From Flavobacteriia bacterium (GTDB lineage Bacteria > Bacteroidota > Bacteroidia > Flavobacteriales > Weeksellaceae), in contig JAECQR010000004.1 in NCBI GenBank assembly GCA_015999765.1, forward strand, positions 62,001 through 126,000: DNA of 64,000 bases, written 5' to 3'. A model generated the notes under the pieces. It searched no databases and had not been told where the DNA came from. It worked only from the letters and a program-made list of their open reading frames with translations. The position numbers and the translations under genes were made by a program. Each line of letters starts with the position of its first letter. Within the stretch, counting starts at the first letter, position 1. Below are positions 63,501-64,000 of the stretch, piece after piece.

Positions 63501-63575
63501 GCGGTAAAGTTTATAAATTTTTTATCAAGAATTAAACAAGAAACATCCAGCTTCCAACAGCAGACAATTTACATT

Positions 63576-64000
63576 CTACATCTCCGTGTTCTGCTCAACC
63601 CCATAAAATTTGGGCATCTGCCAGTGGTATTTCACGGCCAGTGTTCGTATGGCAACAATGAGCAAAATAGTTGAAATCTGCACAAAAGTGTAGGAAAGCC
63701 GGGTATAGTTGATGAAAAGAAGAAAGACGCTGCCTCCTACGATACATGCTGTAGCATAAATTTCTTTCCTGAAAATCAGCGGAATCCTGTTAAGTAAAAT
63801 GTCACGGATAATTCCCCCGAAACATCCGGTAATGGTTCCTAAAGTAAGACATATCAGCGGATGAAGGTCTGCATTTAAACCTTTTTGAATTCCCACAATC
63901 GTAAAAAGTCCCAGCCCGAAACTGTCGAAAATAAACAGCGTAACCTGGAATTTTTTCTCGACCGATTTAAAAATCATCGAAAAAATACAGGTAATAAAAA
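63576..64000 (-). CDS. TRIC/UPF0126 family cation channel, cut by the window edge
   Basis: This is the C-terminal part of a membrane protein. It has FDSFGLGLFTIVGIQKGL, GTITGCFGGIIRDILLNRIP and FRKEIYATACIVGG, the second repeat of the UPF0126/TRIC channel family (YicG-like). Four hydrophobic segments are visible. The frame stays open from the first Met (63977) to the window end, with residues FITCIFS before it, so the true start and the first repeat are outside. The full protein would be about 200 residues. Confidence 0.88.
   Translation of the reverse strand, partial: FITCIFSMIFKSVEKKFQVTLFIFDSFGLGLFTIVGIQKGLNADLHPLICLTLGTITGCFGGIIRDILLNRIPLIFRKEIYATACIVGGSVFLLFINYTRLSYTFVQISTILLIVAIRTLAVKYHWQMPKFYGVEQNTEM

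Noticed and set aside
1-64000. CRISPR array, prophage, insertion sequence or toxin-antitoxin pair
   Set aside because: No regularly spaced repeats, transposase, integrase, phage structural gene or recognisable toxin-antitoxin pair was seen anywhere in the window.

Overview
The window is an AT-rich chromosomal segment of a Bacteroidota bacterium, most likely family Weeksellaceae (Chryseobacterium/Kaistella type). The signs are two proteins with type IX secretion (T9SS) C-terminal domains, a DUF4295 gene beside rpmB/rpmG, flavobacterial promoters of the TTTG-N19-TAnnTTTG type, many leaders without a clear Shine-Dalgarno sequence, and Weeksellaceae-type hypotheticals (DUF6759, DUF3810). No phage, insertion sequence, CRISPR array or classical defence system is visible. 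The gene content is mostly ordinary core genome and no stretch over 300 bases lacks a gene.

Layout. 1-4.3 kb: polyphosphate kinase, then a cobalamin riboswitch controlling a BtuB-like TonB receptor. 4.3-10.1 kb: CCA-adding enzyme, a small acidic protein, GtrA-like and PlsC-like membrane proteins, an FHS-type sugar transporter overlapping a DUF3810 protein. 10.3-14.1 kb: tRNA-Met, a TlpA-like thiol-disulfide protein, a 70-residue PID-CTERM-like protein and a T9SS type A cargo protein. 14.1-20.5 kb: clpX, HIT, greA (with a possible leader attenuator), a degenerate Rieske-like lipoprotein, dtd, a lipoprotein, a hydrolase, DUF1304, nrnA and rpmH. 20.7-24.1 kb: ftsE, accA, gltX.

24.1-31.5 kb is the main accessory region: a stand-alone mannose-6-phosphate-isomerase-type cupin and six known or probable glycosyltransferases on both strands, probably for surface polysaccharide or LPS. 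It merges on the minus strand into rocD. 32.8-42.4 kb: two small hypotheticals, then the accC/accB and rpmF/DUF177 transcription units, pdxA, ribE overlapping an orphan sensor kinase, a TrmN6-like methyltransferase, DUF6759 and tsf.

42.5-54.7 kb: a large choice-of-anchor L/T9SS type B surface protein, fmt, recQ, a tandem OmpA-family pair in which one copy lacks the peptidoglycan-binding domain, folK, sppA, a GlsB/YeaQ protein, ftsY and the rpmB-rpmG-DUF4295 operon. 54.8-64 kb: murB, an aminotransferase, a repeat-like hairpin element, an M3 peptidase lipoprotein, a DUF2807 lipoprotein, a lemA-TPM-TPM operon divergent from folA, a membrane TPR-like protein and the C-terminal part of a TRIC/UPF0126 channel cut by the window edge.

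I did not find a clear new multi-gene system. The most useful leads are the OmpA pair, the PID-CTERM-like mini-protein beside a T9SS cargo, the ligand-less Rieske-like lipoprotein, the greA leader hairpin, the mixed glycosyltransferase cluster and the repeat-like element.
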